A DNA stretch of 49,646 bases from IMG/VR virus record IMGVR_UViG_3300044825_001194, positions 1-49,646 of that record; one strand, 5' to 3'. The position numbers and the translations under genes are program-made. Positions 1 to 8,436 of this stretch are shown here, in pieces. Numbering within the stretch: position 1 is the stretch's first letter; each line of letters begins with the position of its first letter. This DNA is from a virus. Under the pieces are notes generated by a model. That model was not told the DNA's origin. It worked only from the letters and a program-made list of their open reading frames with translations, and did not search any database.

Positions 1-1
1 C

Positions 2-2119
2 AGTGGAATCGTAGTTGGTTCTTCTTCAAGTATTACTATTGGTGATACTTTTATAAGAAGAGGTGCCGTTGGTTTAGGAACTACAACGACCACTGGACGA
101 AATGCTGGTATTAATACTTCTACTGGAACAATTATATACAATGAATCTTTAAGAGAAGTTCAGGTCTATAAAGGTGCTTCGCTTGGTTGGAGAAATATTT
201 CTGAATCCTTTATTGAAGCTACTGGTGGAGTTATTAACGAATATACTGAAGGTTCTACTGTTTATAGATCTCACGTTTTTAGGACCTCAGGAACTTTCAA
301 TGTCAGTAAAGCTCCATCTAATGCTACCATTGAATTTCTTGTAGTTGCTGGCGGAGGAGGAGGAGCTTCTGGTGGTGGAGGCGCTGGTGGTTATAGAACT
401 AATGTTCCTCCTAGCGTTGCTCCTTCAACTCATAATCCAGGAAACCCTTATCCAATTTCAAGCGGTACTTATGTAGTTGTTGTTGGTTCTGGTGGAAATG
501 GGGGACTGGCAGGACCGGGACCAGGAGCATGGGATGGCAGTGATAGTTCTTTCGGTGGTGTTATTACTGCGAATGGCGGCGGAGGCGGTGGATTTATTAA
601 CGCTAATACTGCTAGATCTGGTGGTTCTGGCGGTGGTTCTGGTAGAGCATCTGTTGCAACTTACGCCGGAGCACCAACAATACCATTACAAACAAATACT
701 GGATCTGGTGGTGGTCCTGGACCTGGACCCTTTACACAAGGTTTTCCTGGTGGTAATAATAATGCTGCTCCAGCTTACAATGGTGGCGGCGGCGGTGGAG
801 CAGGTGGTGCTGGTGGAAATGCTTCACCAGGTAGTGGTTCTGGAAACTCTCCAATTTTAGCTGGTCCTGGTGGTGTTGGTTTACGTAATACAATTGCTGG
901 ACCTGGAATTGCCGGTGTTCCTGGACCTGGTGGAACTACTGATTGGTTTGCAGGTGGCGGCGGCGCCGGTGGTGACGGTGGTGGTAGCCCATCATCTCCT
1001 GGCGGCGGTCCTGGTGGTCCATTTGCTGGTGGTGGTGATGGTACTTATGGTGCTGTTAGAGCTAATAATGGTACTCCTGGAACTGGTGGTGGCGGTGGAG
1101 GTTCTGGTGGTCCTGGTGTTGAGTCTGGTGGCAATGGTGGTTCTGGTATTGTAATTGTCCGTTACCAGATTTCAGAAGCATCAGGAACAGCAAAAGCAAC
1201 TGGTGGTGCTATAACTTATGCTGGTGGCAAGACGATTCATACATTTGTAAATTCGGGAACCTTTACAGTTACCAATCCTGGTTTAACTTCTGTTGATTAC
1301 CTTGTTGTTGGTGGTGGTGGCGGCGGCGGTGGAGATCTTGGTGGTGGCGGTGGATCTGGAGGAATGAGAACAGGAAGCGGTCTTCCCGTAAGTGCTTCTC
1401 CTGGAGTTTATCCAGTTACTGTTGGTTCTGGTGGACTTGGTGGAATATATGGACCAGCTAGAAATACTCCACAAACAACGGGTCAAAATGGAACTCCTAG
1501 TATTTTTTCATCAATAACCTCTCAAGGTGGCGGCGGCGGCGGTGTATATGGTACTAGTAGTGATTCAAATACATTAAAAGTTGGAAAGAACGGTGGATCT
1601 GGCGGAGGCGGTGGATCTGGTGAATCTGTTGCTCAGTCCGGTGGAACTGGAAGCCGAGAAGTGGGAACTACAAATCCAGCACCATCACAAGGAAATCCTG
1701 GTGGATCCAGTTCATATACTCCATACTATGGTGGCGGCGGTGGTGGTGGAGCTGGTGCTCCTGGTGGAAATGCTCCTACTAGTGCCTTTACGGCTGGTAA
1801 TGGCGGTGCTGGTCTTGCTTCCGCTATCTCGGGAACATCAATATATTATGCTGGTGGTGGAGGAGGAGGTATATATGGTCCCTCCGGCGCTAGTGTTGTT
1901 TATGGATATGGTGGAATTGGCGGTGGCGGAGATGGAGGATCTGGAAGTGGCCCAGTAGTTTTAAGACCAGGACCGGGTCAGGGACCTTCATCTGGAAAAA
2001 ATGGATTACAAAGCACTGGTGGCGGTGGAGGTGGTGGATCTTATTCTGTTCCTGAATCTGTAGGTCAATGGGGTGGTTCTGGTGGTTCCGGTATTGTCAT
2101 CATCGCCTACCCATCATAA
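2..2119 (+). CDS. Glycine-rich adhesin-like tail fibre protein (5'-truncated by window edge)
   Basis: The reading frame is open from the first bases, so the start lies outside the window. The product has an N-terminal fibre module (GDTFIRRGAVGLG, TTTTTGRNAG, a QVYKG segment) and then two tandem glycine-rich domains. Each domain opens with a strand resembling HVF.TSGTFNV followed by EFLVVAGGGGGG or DYLVVGGGGGGG, and closes with GGSGIVIVRY or GGSGIVIIAYPS. This matches the Gly_rich_2-type domain of phage fibres. Poly-glycine blocks like these form packed polyglycine-II helices in the gp38 adhesins of T-even phages, which bind the host surface. Host recognition is therefore the likely role, by inference. 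Two similar genes follow at about 3.4 and 5.6 kb. Confidence 0.85.
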   Translation, partial: SGIVVGSSSSITIGDTFIRRGAVGLGTTTTTGRNAGINTSTGTIIYNESLREVQVYKGASLGWRNISESFIEATGGVINEYTEGSTVYRSHVFRTSGTFNVSKAPSNATIEFLVVAGGGGGASGGGGAGGYRTNVPPSVAPSTHNPGNPYPISSGTYVVVVGSGGNGGLAGPGPGAWDGSDSSFGGVITANGGGGGGFINANTARSGGSGGGSGRASVATYAGAPTIPLQTNTGSGGGPGPGPFTQGFPGGNNNAAPAYNGGGGGGAGGAGGNASPGSGSGNSPILAGPGGVGLRNTIAGPGIAGVPGPGGTTDWFAGGGGAGGDGGGSPSSPGGGPGGPFAGGGDGTYGAVRANNGTPGTGGGGGGSGGPGVESGGNGGSGIVIVRYQISEASGTAKATGGAITYAGGKTIHTFVNSGTFTVTNPGLTSVDYLVVGGGGGGGGDLGGGGGSGGMRTGSGLPVSASPGVYPVTVGSGGLGGIYGPARNTPQTTGQNGTPSIFSSITSQGGGGGGVYGTSSDSNTLKVGKNGGSGGGGGSGESVAQSGGTGSREVGTTNPAPSQGNPGGSSSYTPYYGGGGGGGAGAPGGNAPTSAFTAGNGGAGLASAISGTSIYYAGGGGGGIYGPSGASVVYGYGGIGGGGDGGSGSGPVVLRPGPGQGPSSGKNGLQSTGGGGGGGSYSVPESVGQWGGSGGSGIVIIAYPS

Positions 2120-2122
2120 ATA
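2115..2122 (+). promoter_or_regulatory. Late promoter motif CATAAATA
   Basis: A T4-type late motif overlaps the TAA stop of the glycine-rich gene and lies 14 nt before the next ATG. It is followed by a CTAAAAAACCATAATGGC leader that recurs before other fibre genes. Confidence 0.6.
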
Positions 2123-2136
2123 CCTAAAAAACCATA

Positions 2137-3402
2137 ATGGCATATCTTGGTAACAAACCTGCGGCAGGCGAAAACAATAGTTTCAAGATACTAGATGATA
2201 TCTCATCATACACGCTGACGTTTAATGGGTCGTCAGCGTCCGTTGTATCTCTTACTGACGATACAATTACTTCAAATAATCACCGCTTCATCACAGGGCA
2301 GAGAGTCACTTACAGTACCACTGGAACAGCAATTGGTGGTCTGACCTCTGGAACTGCTTACTACATTATTAAGAACGATCAGAACACCGTTAAACTTGCT
2401 CTTACATTATCAGACGCAAACAACAATAACGCAATTAATTTCAATGCGTTAGGGACTGGAACGACTCATACACTCAACGTTGCTTTTGACGGTATCAACA
2501 CAAAGTTCAAAGCAACTTATGATGATGGCACCAAAGCGGCAATGTCCCGTGCTGCTCAACTAACAATTTCAATCAACGGTGTCATTCAGCAACCAAACGA
2601 TACCACAACACCAGCAAATGGTTTTGGTTTTGATATTGACTCGGTTATTATCTTCTCAACACCACCAGTCAACACTGATGTCTTCTGGGGACATCTAGTA
2701 GCAAATAACTTTCCAACTTTTGATATTACCGATAATAAGGTAGATAACTTCACGGGCACTGGATCTCAAACAGTCTTCAATCTCTCACAAGAAGTTCCAA
2801 ACAGTGAGAGTCTTTTAGTGACCATTGATGGTGTCGTTCAGTATCCTAGCGATCAAGACACTACTCGTGCTTATAGTGCTCTGTCAAATGAATTAGTCTT
2901 TACTTCTGCTCCTGGAAACGGTACAGTCATTCAGGCAAGACACATTGGTTTTGCTGGTGCCGTCACAAGTAATGTCACAGGATTCTATGGGCGCACTGGG
3001 AATGTAGTATTAAAACGTGATGACTTTATAGTAGTTGGTGGCATCAATACGACTGGTGCTGCCGTTTCAATGGGTAACGTTGGAGCAGGAATCGTTACGG
3101 CATCCAAGTTCGTTGGTGACGGTTCAATGTTGACGGGTGTTGTTTCTTCCAAGTGGAGAGCAAACACTGCTGGTATCACAACTCAAAGTTCTGTTGGAGT
3201 CAATACCGCAAGCGTTGATGTATCAGCACTCACTGGTGTTGGCAATTCTTTTCAAGGACTTTATGTTTCAAATGGTATGGTAATAATGGACAATAATCTG
3301 AACGGTAATCATTATATTGGAACAAACTTCAATGGTCTGATGGCAGGACCTGTAAATGTCAATGGGTCTCTGACGATTGATGGAGTTTGGGTCGTCGTAT
3401 AA
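2137..3402 (+). CDS. Modular tail fibre protein with duplicated beta domains and a VVV-type tip
   Basis: The protein has 421 residues. It starts MAYLGNKPAAG, like the fibre gene at 19044 (MAYIGRQLNAG). Two related segments of about 80 residues contain an 'ISINGVIQQP' or 'VTIDGVVQYP' strand followed by 'IIFSTPP' or 'LVFTSAP', which suggests a repeated beta-sandwich. The last 45 residues (HYIGTNFNGLMAGPVNV, ending DGVWVVV) match the C-terminal module of the proteins at 11157, 19044, 22547 and 22783. I read it as a structural fibre or fibre-connector protein of the virion. Receptor specificity is unknown. It is expressed from the late motif at the upstream stop codon. Confidence 0.7.
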   Translation: MAYLGNKPAAGENNSFKILDDISSYTLTFNGSSASVVSLTDDTITSNNHRFITGQRVTYSTTGTAIGGLTSGTAYYIIKNDQNTVKLALTLSDANNNNAINFNALGTGTTHTLNVAFDGINTKFKATYDDGTKAAMSRAAQLTISINGVIQQPNDTTTPANGFGFDIDSVIIFSTPPVNTDVFWGHLVANNFPTFDITDNKVDNFTGTGSQTVFNLSQEVPNSESLLVTIDGVVQYPSDQDTTRAYSALSNELVFTSAPGNGTVIQARHIGFAGAVTSNVTGFYGRTGNVVLKRDDFIVVGGINTTGAAVSMGNVGAGIVTASKFVGDGSMLTGVVSSKWRANTAGITTQSSVGVNTASVDVSALTGVGNSFQGLYVSNGMVIMDNNLNGNHYIGTNFNGLMAGPVNVNGSLTIDGVWVVV

Positions 3403-3405
3403 ATA
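3398..3405 (+). promoter_or_regulatory. Late promoter motif TATAAATA
   Basis: The motif overlaps the TAA stop of the upstream fibre gene and lies 30 nt before the ATG of the glycine-rich gene at 3436. Confidence 0.6.
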
Positions 3406-3435
3406 TTCAAAACTGGAAGTCATATTATAAGATAG

Positions 3436-5544
3436 ATGGCAATCATTAACTTCAACAGTATTTCTGGTGTTAGTACGATCTCGGTAGCGAGTTCTATTAC
3501 TGTTGGAAACAATGTATCAATCGGAACTGATAGAGTTACTGCTACGTCTTTTAGTGGGAATTTGACTGGTAATGTAACAGGAACTTTATCCGGTAGTATA
3601 TCAACAACAAGTATTACGGTCGGTGATAAGTTTATTAGTTCTTCTGGTGTTGGTTTAGGTGCTACAACAACCACTGGACGTAATGCTGGTGTTGGAACTG
3701 CGACTGGAACTCTAGTTTATAACTCTACATCAGGTCTTGTAGAAGTCTATAATGGTTCGTCGTGGCAGTCCACATCCGATAGATTTATTCAAGCATCTGG
3801 TGGAATAGTCACAACTTATTATAGTGGTGGAGTTTTGTGGGCTGCTCATAGTTTTACATCATCATCAACCTTTAACGTATTAAGTGCTCCATCTGCTAAC
3901 AATACCGTTGAATATCTCGTAGTCGCTGGTGGTGGTTCTGGTGGAGCTGAGTCTGGTGGTGGAGGTGGAGCAGGTGGTTTTAGAACTGGATATATACCAT
4001 TTACTACATCAGGAACTTTTAACGTTCAAGTAGGTGGTGGTGGTGCAGCACAACCAGGACCTCCTAGCAATTCGCCTGGAAATCCAGGAACTCCTTCATT
4101 TATATCTGGACCTGGAATATCATCAATTACTTCGGAAGGTGGTGGTTCTGGTATAGGTGGAAGTCCGTCTGGATTAATTTCTACGAATGGCGGATCTGGT
4201 GGCGGTGGAAGTTATAATACTACAACAGCAGGAACAGGAAATACTCCACCAACATCACCACCACAAGGAAATCCTGGTGGTAGCGGAATTAATAATGGAC
4301 CACAGTTTCAAGGAGGCGGCGGAGGAGGATCTGGATCTGCTGGAAATAATGCTACAAGTCCAAATGCTGGATCTGGTGGATCTGGAACAGTTTCTTCAAT
4401 TTCTGGAACATCCGTAACTTATGCTGGCGGAGGAGGTGGTGGAGCTGATAATGCACGTAGCGGTAATGCTGGATCTGGAGGACCTGGAGGCGGCGGAACT
4501 GCTACTAATAATGCTGCTGGAACTGCTGGAAGCACAAATACTGGAGGTGGCGGAGGAGGAGGATCGAATCGCCCAGTATCACAACCCGGAGGAGCAGGTG
4601 GTTCAGGCATCGTCATTGTTCGTTATCAAATAGGTCAACAGTCAGTTAAAGCCACTGGTGGAACAGTTTCTTATTCTGGCGGACAAACTATTCACACTTT
4701 TACTTCATCAGGAACCTTTACAGTTACTAATCCATCTTTAACTTCTGTTGACTACCTTGTAGTTGCTGGCGGTGGTGGTGGTGGTTCTCGTTTTGGCGGC
4801 GGTGGTGGTGCTGGTGGAATGAGAACAGGAAGTGGTTTTTCCGTATCTCCTGGTTCATATTCAATCACTGTTGGATCTGGTGGTGGTGGTGGCGCTGTAA
4901 CTGGAGGAACAGGTGCTGGTGGTGCTTCGGATGGAACTCCTGGAAGTGCTTCTATATTTTCAACAATAGCATCGCAAGGTGGTGGTGGAGGCGGAGCAGG
5001 AGATAATAACGCAGGTAAAAATGGTGGTTCTGGTGGCGGTGGTGCTGCTCGTTTCCAGAGTACTGCTGGAACTGGAAATAGAGGTGATGGAACTAATCAA
5101 CCTACGGCAACATCTGTTCCATCGCAAGGCAATAATGGTGGATTCTGTCCACCAGGAGCATCACCAGGATCATCATCACCCTCTCCATATGTTGGATCTG
5201 GAGGTGGAGGTGCTGGTGGTTCTGGAAGTAATCCACCTGCAGGTGGAACTGGTGGATCTGGTTTAGCATCTAGTATTAGTGGTTCTTCAATAACATATGC
5301 TGGTGGTGGCGGCGGAGGAGGATCTGCTGATGGTGCAAATTTCTCACCCACTAGCGGAGCTGCCGGAGGACCTGGTGGGGGTGGTGCTGGTGGTCCAACG
5401 ACTGGGGTAGCATCCAATGGAACTGTTAATCTTGGCGGTGGGGGCGGTGGAGGCGCGTATGTTGGTCCATCTATTACTCCAACAGGAAGTCAACAAGGAG
5501 CTAACGGTGGTTCTGGTATCGTCATCATCGCTTACCCATCATAA
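3436..5544 (+). CDS. Glycine-rich adhesin-like tail fibre protein, two domains
   Basis: The protein has 702 residues. Its N-terminal fibre part contains a GNLTGNVTGTLSG stretch, the TTTTGRNAGVGTATG block and VEVYNGSSW. Two glycine-rich domains follow, at roughly residues 155-395 and 415-702. Each runs from an EYLVVAGGG-type or DYLVVAGGGGGG-type strand to GGSGIVIVRY or GGSGIVIIAYPS. Inside are TYAGGGGGG and QGNPGG or QGNNGG motifs. The long open frames in other phases are shadows of the GGN-rich repeats. It is paralogous to the genes at 2 and 5565. The role is inferred to be host-surface binding, like polyglycine-II adhesins. Confidence 0.85.
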   Translation: MAIINFNSISGVSTISVASSITVGNNVSIGTDRVTATSFSGNLTGNVTGTLSGSISTTSITVGDKFISSSGVGLGATTTTGRNAGVGTATGTLVYNSTSGLVEVYNGSSWQSTSDRFIQASGGIVTTYYSGGVLWAAHSFTSSSTFNVLSAPSANNTVEYLVVAGGGSGGAESGGGGGAGGFRTGYIPFTTSGTFNVQVGGGGAAQPGPPSNSPGNPGTPSFISGPGISSITSEGGGSGIGGSPSGLISTNGGSGGGGSYNTTTAGTGNTPPTSPPQGNPGGSGINNGPQFQGGGGGGSGSAGNNATSPNAGSGGSGTVSSISGTSVTYAGGGGGGADNARSGNAGSGGPGGGGTATNNAAGTAGSTNTGGGGGGGSNRPVSQPGGAGGSGIVIVRYQIGQQSVKATGGTVSYSGGQTIHTFTSSGTFTVTNPSLTSVDYLVVAGGGGGGSRFGGGGGAGGMRTGSGFSVSPGSYSITVGSGGGGGAVTGGTGAGGASDGTPGSASIFSTIASQGGGGGGAGDNNAGKNGGSGGGGAARFQSTAGTGNRGDGTNQPTATSVPSQGNNGGFCPPGASPGSSSPSPYVGSGGGGAGGSGSNPPAGGTGGSGLASSISGSSITYAGGGGGGGSADGANFSPTSGAAGGPGGGGAGGPTTGVASNGTVNLGGGGGGGAYVGPSITPTGSQQGANGGSGIVIIAYPS

Positions 5545-5550
5545 TAAATA
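5543..5550 (+). promoter_or_regulatory. Late promoter motif AATAAATA
   Basis: The motif overlaps the stop of the gene at 3436 and lies 14 nt before the ATG at 5565. The leader CTAAAAAACCATAATGGC is identical to that at 2124-2141. Confidence 0.6.
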
Positions 5551-5564
5551 CCTAAAAAACCATA

Positions 5565-7664
5565 ATGGCTTCTGAAATTCGTGTCAATCAAATACAAAAC
5601 CGAAGTGGATTAAGCACCGTAACATTCAGTGATACTGGTGTGGTTCTTTCAGGTATCACAACGGTCGGTATTTTGAGTGCGACAGGAAACACTGTGGTTT
5701 CTGGAAACTTAACTGTAAGTGGAACCATTACTGGAAGTGCTTCTGGGATATCTACGTTTTCTGGTGGTATCAATGTCGGTGATACGTTTTTAAGAGCAAC
5801 AAGTATTGGTATTGGAACCACAAACACGACTGGTAGAAACGCTGGTGTTTCAACGGCACAAGGAACTTTAATCTTTAACAGTGATACTGGGTCAGTTCAG
5901 GTTTATAATGGTAATGCTTGGCGTGATGTCGGTAAAGAGGCAATGAATGCCACTGGTGGTCTGATTAACGAATATGTAGAAGGTGGTAGGGTTTATAGGG
6001 CTCATATCTTCACGTCTTCTGGTTTCTTTACAGTCCTTTCTGCATCTCCTACAGAAACCGTTGACTACCTTGTGGTCGCCGGTGGCGGCGGCGGCGGTGG
6101 AGGAGGAGGAGGTCAAGGAGGTGGTGGTGCTGGTGGGTTTAAAACTGGAACTGGACTACCTGTAAGTGCAACTCCTGGTTCTTATCAAGTTACTGTTGGT
6201 GCTGGTGGTAATGGAGGTCCAATAGCACCTCCTGCTCCAGGAAATAGAGGTTCAACTGGTAGTGATTCAATATTTTCAACCATAACTTCTGCTGGCGGTG
6301 GAGGTGGTGGATATTATAGTGGTGGAGCTCCTGGAGGTCCAGGTGCTGCTGGAGGATCTGGTGGTGGTGGTGGCGATGATGCAACAACACCTGGTGTTGC
6401 TGGGTTTCCTGGTGGACCAGCAACACCATCAGGACAAGGAAATCCTGGCGGTCAAGGATCTGGATTGACTCCTGGTGGAGGATATATTGGTGCTGGCGGC
6501 GGCGGTGGTGGAGCAGGTGCCGCTGGTGGAATTGGAGGTGCTCCAAACGGAACAACACTTCCTCCCGGAAACGCTGGAGATGGAGGATCTGGAACATCAT
6601 CCGCTATTACTGGAATAACAACAACTTATGCTGGTGGCGGAGGAGGAGGTAAGTATTTAAATCCACCTGCTCCAATAGCAGGAAATGCGGGAGCAGGTGG
6701 TCCTGGTGGTGGCGCTGCTGGCGGAAAAGGTGCTGCCGGAAGTAATGCAACTTTTGCTACTGGAGGCGGTGGAGGTGGTAGTGGTCGTACTGCTGCTGTC
6801 TCAAATTATGATGGAGGCGCCGGTGGTTCCGGTATCGTAGTCGTCCGTTATGAGATCGGACAAGTCGGAGGAACTGCCAAAGCCACTGGTGGTGCGATTT
6901 CTTATACCCCAACCACGACCGTTCATACCTTCTATTCATCAGGAACCTTTACGGTCACTAATCCTGCTTTGACTTCTGCCAATGTTTTAATTGTTGGTGG
7001 TGGCGGAGGAGGAGGATCGTTCCCCGGTAACGGTGCTGGCGGCGGTGGAGCTGGTGGATTATTAGAAGGTTCAATACCTTTAAGCACAAGTCCTGGTAAC
7101 TATGTTATTACTGTTGGTTCTGGTGGACCAATGGGAAATCCTAGTGGAAATGGAATTTCTGGATCAAATTCATCTTTACAAAATCCAAATATTGGAACTG
7201 CTACTGCTACTGGTGGAGGTGGTGGTTCTGGCGCTAATGGTGCTGGGCTTTCTGGTGGTAGTGGTGGTGGTGCCGGTGGAAATAATTTAACAAATGCGTC
7301 TGGAACACAAGCACCATTTAACTATTCAGTTGGAACCACAGCAGGAACTTTATTTGGTTTTGGTAATCCAGGTGGTACTGCAAGTCCTGGTGGTTCTGGA
7401 GGTGGCGGTGGTGGTGCAGGTGGCGCAGGAAATAATGGAACAGCACCAGTTAATCCTGGACTAGGAGGAGTAGGAAGAGTTAATACTTATAGTGGTCAGG
7501 CACTAATTTATGCTGCTGGTGGTTCTTCTAATGGAGGTTTTACACCAGGAGTAAATTTAGTACCAGCTGCAGCAAATACTGGAAATGGTGGTGATGGTAA
7601 AGGAAATCCAGGTCTTGGTGGTTCCGGTGGTTCCGGTATCGTCATCATCGCTTACCCATCATAA
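5565..7664 (+). CDS. Glycine-rich adhesin-like tail fibre protein, two domains
   Basis: The protein has 699 residues and starts MASEIRVNQIQNRSG. A fibre module comes first (VSGNLTVSGTITGS, GGINVGDTFLRATSIGIG, TTGRNAGVSTAQG). Glycine-rich domain 1 begins at VDYLVVAGGGGG and ends GGSGIVVVRY. Domain 2 begins at ANVLIVGGGGGGG and ends GGSGIVIIAYPS. The final 50 bases, with the following late motif, nearly repeat the ends of the genes at 2 and 3436. Segments between the conserved glycine blocks vary strongly among paralogues, as expected for loops that contact the host. It is followed by a terminator and a homing-endonuclease gene. Confidence 0.85.
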   Translation: MASEIRVNQIQNRSGLSTVTFSDTGVVLSGITTVGILSATGNTVVSGNLTVSGTITGSASGISTFSGGINVGDTFLRATSIGIGTTNTTGRNAGVSTAQGTLIFNSDTGSVQVYNGNAWRDVGKEAMNATGGLINEYVEGGRVYRAHIFTSSGFFTVLSASPTETVDYLVVAGGGGGGGGGGGQGGGGAGGFKTGTGLPVSATPGSYQVTVGAGGNGGPIAPPAPGNRGSTGSDSIFSTITSAGGGGGGYYSGGAPGGPGAAGGSGGGGGDDATTPGVAGFPGGPATPSGQGNPGGQGSGLTPGGGYIGAGGGGGGAGAAGGIGGAPNGTTLPPGNAGDGGSGTSSAITGITTTYAGGGGGGKYLNPPAPIAGNAGAGGPGGGAAGGKGAAGSNATFATGGGGGGSGRTAAVSNYDGGAGGSGIVVVRYEIGQVGGTAKATGGAISYTPTTTVHTFYSSGTFTVTNPALTSANVLIVGGGGGGGSFPGNGAGGGGAGGLLEGSIPLSTSPGNYVITVGSGGPMGNPSGNGISGSNSSLQNPNIGTATATGGGGGSGANGAGLSGGSGGGAGGNNLTNASGTQAPFNYSVGTTAGTLFGFGNPGGTASPGGSGGGGGGAGGAGNNGTAPVNPGLGGVGRVNTYSGQALIYAAGGSSNGGFTPGVNLVPAAANTGNGGDGKGNPGLGGSGGSGIVIIAYPS

Positions 7665-7667
7665 ATA
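7660..7667 (+). promoter_or_regulatory. Late promoter motif CATAAATA
   Basis: The motif overlaps the stop of the glycine-rich gene at 5565. Any transcript from it would soon meet the terminator at 7698. Confidence 0.4.
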
Positions 7668-7697
7668 ACAATACCTGTTGAACCGCAATTCGCAGGA

Positions 7698-7721
7698 GGA
7701 GGGTGAAATTCCCTCCTTTTT
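7698..7721 (+). terminator. Rho-independent terminator
   Basis: The stem is GGAGGG (7698-7703) with CCCTCC (7711-7716), a 7-nt loop and then a run of five T. It separates the fibre gene from the GIY-YIG gene. Confidence 0.8.
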
Positions 7722-7723
7722 AA

Positions 7724-7731
7724 TATAAATA
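7724..7731 (+). promoter_or_regulatory. Late promoter TATAAATA for the GIY-YIG gene
   Basis: This is an exact T4 late consensus directly after the terminator. The expected transcription start falls just upstream of, or within, the right arm of the inverted repeat. The ATG at 7735 would then be unusable, which supports the start at 7756. Confidence 0.65.
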
Positions 7732-7755
7732 CATATGCGGTTCAATAGAGTAGAA

Positions 7756-8382
7756 ATGTATTACATTTATTCCTACTTACGGGAAGATAATAGTCCCTAT
7801 TATATTGGGAAAGGTAAGGAACAAAGAGCATATACAAAAGGTCGTAATGAAGTCCGACCACCAAAAGATAAAAGTCGGGTCAGAATACTTAAAGATAATC
7901 TAACCGAACAAGAAGCGTTTGAGGTAGAGAAACTTTATATTCTTATGTTTGGTAGAAAAGATAATGGAACCGGAATATTAAGAAACAAGACGGATGGTGG
8001 TGAAGGTCCTTCTGGAAGAATTGATAGTGAAGAAACAAGAAGAAGAAAAAGTCAGTCTCTTACTGGAAGAAAAATTCGTAAAGAGACTGGTGAAAAAATT
8101 AGTAGAGTTTTAAGAGCAAAAAATATGAAGCATAGTGAAGAACATAAAAAATATTTGAGTGAGAAGTTAAAGGGTAAAAAACCAACCGAATATAATATTT
8201 TAGTCAGTAAGTCAAAAGCAAAACCTCATAAAATAACTTTTAGAAATGGTGAAAGTATTGTGGTGAATAATATTATGGATTGGTGTAAAGAAAATGGATA
8301 CTTACACAGTGGTGTTTATGGAGTAAAAAGGCGGGTTAGAAACTTTCATAGGGACATCATTGCCGTAGAACTTGCGGTTTGA
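7756..8382 (+). CDS. GIY-YIG homing endonuclease with NUMOD3 motifs
   Basis: The preferred start is the ATG at 7756 (208 residues), because the late promoter lies on top of an earlier ATG at 7735. The N-terminus MYYIYSYLRE ... YYIGKG is the GIY-YIG nuclease core. Next come NUMOD3-type DNA-binding repeats (SEETRRRKSQSLTGRK, KETGEKISR, HSEEHKKYLSEKLKGKK). A C-terminal segment NGESIVVNNIMDWCKENG resembles the end of the HNH protein at 9870 (GELITINNLTKFCDENN). It is a free-standing selfish endonuclease that would cut a cognate site in phages lacking it. It is inserted between a fibre gene and an oxygenase gene. The site it cuts cannot be seen here. Confidence 0.85.
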   Translation: MYYIYSYLREDNSPYYIGKGKEQRAYTKGRNEVRPPKDKSRVRILKDNLTEQEAFEVEKLYILMFGRKDNGTGILRNKTDGGEGPSGRIDSEETRRRKSQSLTGRKIRKETGEKISRVLRAKNMKHSEEHKKYLSEKLKGKKPTEYNILVSKSKAKPHKITFRNGESIVVNNIMDWCKENGYLHSGVYGVKRRVRNFHRDIIAVELAV

Positions 8383-8407
8383 CGCTCTTTGTAGTAGAAT
8401 ATATAAT
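8379..8407 (+). promoter_or_regulatory. Sigma-70-type (early) promoter before the oxygenase pair
   Basis: The -35 box is TTGACG (8379-8384), followed by a 17-bp spacer and -10 TATAAT (8402-8407). The -35 box overlaps the stop of the homing-endonuclease gene. It would drive the two oxygenase genes up to the terminator at 9807. Confidence 0.65.
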
Positions 8408-8436
8408 AAGACTGAAAAATATTATAGGAGTTTAAT

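Larger units (their letters stand above)
7674..7745 (+). other. Homing-endonuclease 5' control element, copy 1
   Basis: In order the element holds CCTG (7674-7677), arm TTGAACCGCA (7678-7687), CAGG (7693-7696), a terminator hairpin (7698-7721), late motif TATAAATA (7724-7731), and arm TGCGGTTCAA (7736-7745), which is the exact reverse complement of the first arm. The second arm ends 11 nt before the preferred start codon. Read-through RNA could pair the two arms and mask the start region. RNA started at the late promoter lacks the first arm. The same skeleton with different arms precedes the HNH gene at 9870. Confidence 0.6.

Noticed and set aside
477-1154. Open frames of 127 and 94 codons inside the first glycine-rich gene
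   Set aside because: They are out-of-phase readings of GGN-rich repeats (Leu/Val-rich nonsense) with no ribosome site; the main frame is continuous.
360-2100. Regular glycine repeats considered as a CRISPR array or mycobacterial PGRS-type gene
   Set aside because: The repeats are codon-level GGN runs of irregular length within one open frame that contains phage fibre blocks. There are no constant repeats with unique spacers.
6190-6600. 136-codon minus-strand open frame in the glycine-rich gene at 5565
   Set aside because: Its His/Gln/Leu-rich composition is the complement of GGN repeats; there is no start signal, and the opposite frame has clear domain motifs.
7735-7755. ATG 7735 as start of the GIY-YIG gene
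   Set aside because: It lies 4 nt after the late promoter core and its G falls in the right arm of the repeat, at or before the expected RNA start. ATG 7756 keeps the whole nuclease core.
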